Below, one piece after another: positions 59,117-64,000 of a stretch of 64,000 nucleotides of DNA; position 1 is the first letter of the stretch, and the number at the start of each line of letters is the position of its first letter. The notes beneath the pieces were generated by a model. The model saw nothing but the letters and a program-made list of their open reading frames with translations. It searched no databases and had not been told where the DNA came from. The stretch spans positions 102,442,087-102,506,086 of the forward strand of contig CM043964.1 of NCBI GenBank assembly GCA_014529385.2, in the 5' to 3' direction. The translations under genes were made by a program, and so were the position numbers. This DNA comes from Adiantum capillus-veneris. Lineage: Eukaryota > Streptophyta > Polypodiopsida > Polypodiales > Pteridaceae.

Positions 59117-61051
59117 TTGTGTGATAGAATTTCAGAAGAGAGGTCTCTTCATGCTCATATCTTACTAATTCTTGCATCCAAATATAAGCCGACAGAGATG
59201 TGGCATTACGATAGAATGGCTTTTGCTGAGCTTCCAGATAAAAATTTATTTCCTGATTTGTATGATGTTGTGAGTCGTTGCAATGTTCATGGTCCGTGTG
59301 GCACATTGGATCCAAATGCTCCATGCATGGTAAATCGAAGATGTAGATTCAAATACCCACGCGAGTTTTGTGAATCTACTTCTGTTGATGGTGATGGATA
59401 TCCAAGGTATATGCGGCAAGATGATGGTCAATATGTGGTTCAAAAGCAAGAGAGGCTTGATAACAGATGGATTGTTCCCTATAATCCATTGTTGTCTCTA
59501 AGATATAAAGCTCACATCAATGTAGAGATATGCTCAACCATATCAGCAGTGAAGTATCTCTATAAGTATGTGTACAAAGGACATGATAGGGCCACAGTTG
59601 TGCTCCAAGATGGAGAAGGTGTTCTTGATGAAATCAAGAGTTATTTAGATGCACGCTATGTATCCGCATCAGAGACAATTTGGAGAATTTTTGGATTCTC
59701 ATTGCATGAGGAAAAGCATGATATATTGCATTTGCAAGTGCATCTTTCACAACAGAATATGGTTGCTTTTGGAGACTCTACTGACATGTCCAATTTGGTG
59801 AATAATGATGATAATAGGAAGACAACACTTACAGAGTGGTTTGTAGCGAATCAACAATATCCAGAAGCAAATAATTTACTATATATAGATTTTCCCTCCG
59901 AATGGGTTTGGAACCCCACTAATAAAGTGTGGTCACATAGGCAAAGAGGTGATACTATAGGGAGAATGTACAATGTTGTTCCCAATGCAGGCGATCTTTA
60001 TTATTTGCGTATGCTGCTTACCATATGCAAGGGTTGTAAATCATTTGAGGAGCTTCGCACTTTCAATGGACAAACCTATGCCACTTTCAAGGAAGCTTGC
60101 AGTGCCAGGGGTTTGCTACAAAATGATGATGAATGGTTTATGTGTTTGCAAGAGGCATCATGTACAAGTACCAGCTTGCAATTACGACAACTATTTGTTA
60201 TGATCTTGGTATTTTGTGAGCCATTATGTCCAGGTACAATGTGGCACATATTCTCCTTGGAGCTTTCTGAGGATTATGTTTATGATTTGCATGAATGTAC
60301 AAGTGATGAGGATGTATGCCATGAGATAGCTAAGAATCAAGCATTATATAGCTTGGAGTCTCTGCTTCAATCATATGGGAAACGACTTTGTGACTACTCT
60401 AGGATGCCCGAAGTAGACCGTTCTGTATTATATGGATGTGGGAGTGGTTTGATAGCAGAAGAGAGGACGTTCTATGCAAACGAGAAAATGACTTTCGCCA
60501 TTCGTATGGAAGCATCTTTGAATTGTGGACAAAGAGCTGCTTATAACAAAATCATGCAAGCAGTTGACTCATCAAATGGGACAGTTTTTTTCTTGGATGG
60601 ACCCGGTGGGACTGGGAAGATTTATCTCTATAATGCACTACTTTGTCGTGTACGTGGTCAACAGAATGTCACTTTAGCATGTGCATCCTTGAGAATTGCA
60701 GCTTTATTTCTTAGCAATGGACGTACAACACATTGGAGATTTAAGATACCAATAGAAGTGCATTCTGAATCAACATGCAACATCAAAGTAAATAGTCAAC
60801 TTGTAGAGCTTTTGAGATTAGCATCATTGATCATCTGGGATGAGGCTCCCATGGTCCGTCGTTATGCTTTTGAGGCCTTGGACAGGACATTGAGAGATGT
60901 TATGCAAAGTGATGCATTGTTTGGGGGAAAGGTGTTTCTCCTTGGGGGTTATTTTAGACAAATTTTACCAGTTGTGCCCAAAGGAAGTCGAGCAGATATT
61001 GTTGATGCCTCTTTGTGCCGATCTTATGTATGGAAACATGTAAGACTCTGA
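59117..61051 (+). pseudogene. Helitron Rep nuclease (HUH) and start of helicase
   Basis: A 644-codon frame. The HUH metal site is His12-Ala-His14 ('SLHAHILLIL'). The catalytic tyrosine segment is 'KYLYKYVYKG' at residues 146-155, with the two Tyr expected of a Helitron Rep. The PIF1-type helicase follows: Walker A 'DGPGGTGKIYLYN' (about residues 494-506; Ile replaces the usual Thr after Lys), Walker B 'IIWDEAPMV' (Asp575-Glu576), and 'LLGGYFRQILPVV', where Tyr replaces the usual Asp. Rep nicks and joins DNA ends and the helicase unwinds during rolling-circle transposition. The two substitutions and the frameshifts predict inactivity. The frame ends at 61049. Confidence 0.9.
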
Positions 61052-62136
<1,085 letters not shown>

Positions 62137-62267
62137 CAAATGGTACTGCTCTTGACTAACCGTGTTGGTGCCTGCAAGTTGCATTCATATGCTATTGGCC
62201 TTCGCATTCATTTTGAGCTTACCCTTGGGCCCTCGCATTGCTTGCCTTGAGTAATCAATATGCTCAT

Positions 62268-62393
<126 letters not shown>

Positions 62394-62397
62394 CTGG

Positions 62398-62680
62398 TGA
62401 ATGGAAGAGCGCCAGGAAGCTTGTCAAAGACCCATTGCACTCTTCCTCTCCATGTTTGCTTGTGTAGCGGATGTTGCTGCTTTCTAGGTGTTCCTTTATT
62501 GATTGCATTTGGACATCCCTGATCTTCTTGATTAAGTTGGGCATATCCCACAATCGATACAATCCAAGAGACAACCTCTCGGACAGGAACCTCCTCAAGT
62601 ACTTTTTGTGCTTTATGAAGTGCACCACAGATATTTGGCATACATGTCCTCAAGGTGCAAGTGTGCAAGGCTTCAAAGGT
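62398..62680 (-). pseudogene. PPR gene fragment in the right arm
   Basis: Same fragment as in the left arm ('KAQKVLEEVPVREVVSW'), on the minus strand, with its own substitutions. The G-run and GA segment that precede it in the left arm are missing here. Confidence 0.55.
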
Positions 62681-62717
62681 GAAAGGTTGTGGTATTCATG
62701 GAATATGTTTCAAAGCA

Positions 62718-62915
62718 TTACTTGAAAACTGGATAGGGACCTTCTCCCGGGGGGAGGTGAGGTGACTTAGAAGAATGAGTGGCAGATGGAGTTGATGGAG
62801 AAGGTACCAATTCAAATTGTGAGAGTTGTTGAGCTTTGGCCAACAATATTGTAGTACGCAAAAGGACGAAGAAAAAAGGAGACAAAGCGTGCAGACTTTG
62901 GACCAAACTCATCAT
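62718..62915 (-). pseudogene. Signal-peptide-like 65-codon ORF in the right arm
   Basis: Open over the same 65 codons as units 1 and 3, minus strand, with a few substitutions in the Ser/Pro region (THSSK for AHSSK). Confidence 0.35.
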
Positions 62916-63431
62916 CTACTTTCACGACTTGCTAACTAAATGCATGGGCTGGCAATGTAAAAACCATAAAAATTCCCCCTACTACCAATGCATGCAACAT
63001 ATAACTCATTGTTTCAGTTTTTACATTAATTTTCTCTATTTTGCGGCTCCTTTTCCTCTTGCCCTCCGCTGGCCATACACATTTTACCATAAAAATTTTT
63101 AAAACTAAAAATTATTGGCATTTTTAAAACTAAAAATTATAGCAGGGCTGGCAACGATGTTGGTTGCATGAAAAGATTATTGGCAGCGCTGCATGGCACT
63201 GATAGCGGCGTCGCGGCAGGTATGGCTGCAGTGTGGGCACACCGTGCTGCATGGTGCTGGCAGGTACGATTGCAGTTTGGGCACGCCTCCCAAGTAGCAC
63301 GTCATTTGCAAGTAGTGACGGCGGCAGATTCCATGCATGGAATTGGCTAGTACGTTGACGGGCCAAACACAAGGGGAGCTTCGGCTCCAGTTCTACACCT
63401 ACATCCCCTCACATAGCAGAAGCGTCTCGCC

Positions 63432-63562
<131 letters not shown>

Positions 63563-63698
63563 GGCCAAATGGTACTGCTCTCGACTAACTGTGTTGGTGC
63601 CTGCAAGTTGCATTGATATGCTATTGGCCTTTACATTCATTTTGAGCTCACCCCTGGGCCCTCGCATTGCTTGCCTTCCGTAATCGGTATGCTCATTG

Positions 63699-63735
<37 letters not shown>

Positions 63736-64000
63736 TGGTGAATGGAAGAGCGCCTTGCAGCAAGCTCAAGGTTGATGGCTAGATTGGCTCTGGGTTGACA
63801 GTACCTTCAAACCATTCAAACAATAAAAAGTATAGATTAGCTCTCTGTGGCAACTTAGAGAGAGAGAGCCAAATCGTAGAGACAACCAACTCAGTCTCTA
63901 CAACTCACTTTGCAATATGATCGTAGGCTAGCAACAACATCTATTTCGCTAATATGTGATTTTATAGCACACAAAGGTGAGTCGAAGGGTCGCTTGCAAC

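Overview
The window is plant nuclear DNA made almost entirely of repeats, most likely from a fern or another early-diverging vascular plant with a large genome. Evidence: Ty3, Ty1/copia, LINE, Helitron and TRIM relics; an intronless histone H3 with the plant H3.1 residue Phe41; organellar-type tRNA and 5S rRNA derivatives; very long (CT)n/(CA)n tracts; and pentatricopeptide (PPR) fragments worded like those of fern PPR proteins as I recall them. The fern assignment is an inference; 'vascular plant' is firmer.

Layout. 1-2.2 kb: a direct repeat with a TATA-type promoter. 2.2-10 kb: a decayed Ty3 element (Ty3-A, + strand: gag, protease, RT, RNase H, integrase, extra 3' ORF). 10.1-16.3 kb: a second decayed Ty3 element (Ty3-B, +) of Tat-like layout with two RNase H domains. 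16.3-25.9 kb: a pile of truncated minus-strand LTR elements (a 603-bp LTR with primer site and gag start; copia RT-RNase H; a Ty3 gag with leader; an Athila/Tat-type LTR, primer site and about 2-kb leader holding a 280-bp tandem repeat built around palindromes). 26.5 kb: a tRNA-Cys-like relic. 27.6-31.6 kb: a 5'-truncated LINE with perfect 16-bp target duplications. 31.8-34.2 kb: an array of hairpin-forming units separated by CT tracts, with a foldback element and a WD40-like fragment. 36.2-39.7 kb: LTR and Ty3 pol relics. 41.5-41.9 kb: histone H3 (minus strand), the only gene that looks intact and host-derived. 43.8 kb: a 155-nt miRNA-precursor-like foldback. 47.66-48.27 kb: a complete Cassandra-like TRIM with 5S-derived LTRs. 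50.7-64 kb: a Helitron RepHel pseudogene lying between inverted arms of a roughly 1.7-kb repeat family that carries PPR and signal-peptide-like gene fragments.

How the parts work together: there is no operon-like or pathway arrangement. H3 has its own promoter motifs and is probably transcribed alone. Everything else is mobile DNA, nearly all broken by stops and frameshifts; the TRIM (2 differences between its LTRs) is clearly the youngest insertion. Long poly-Ser/Leu, Thr/His and Arg/Glu reading frames are translations of microsatellites and are not genes.
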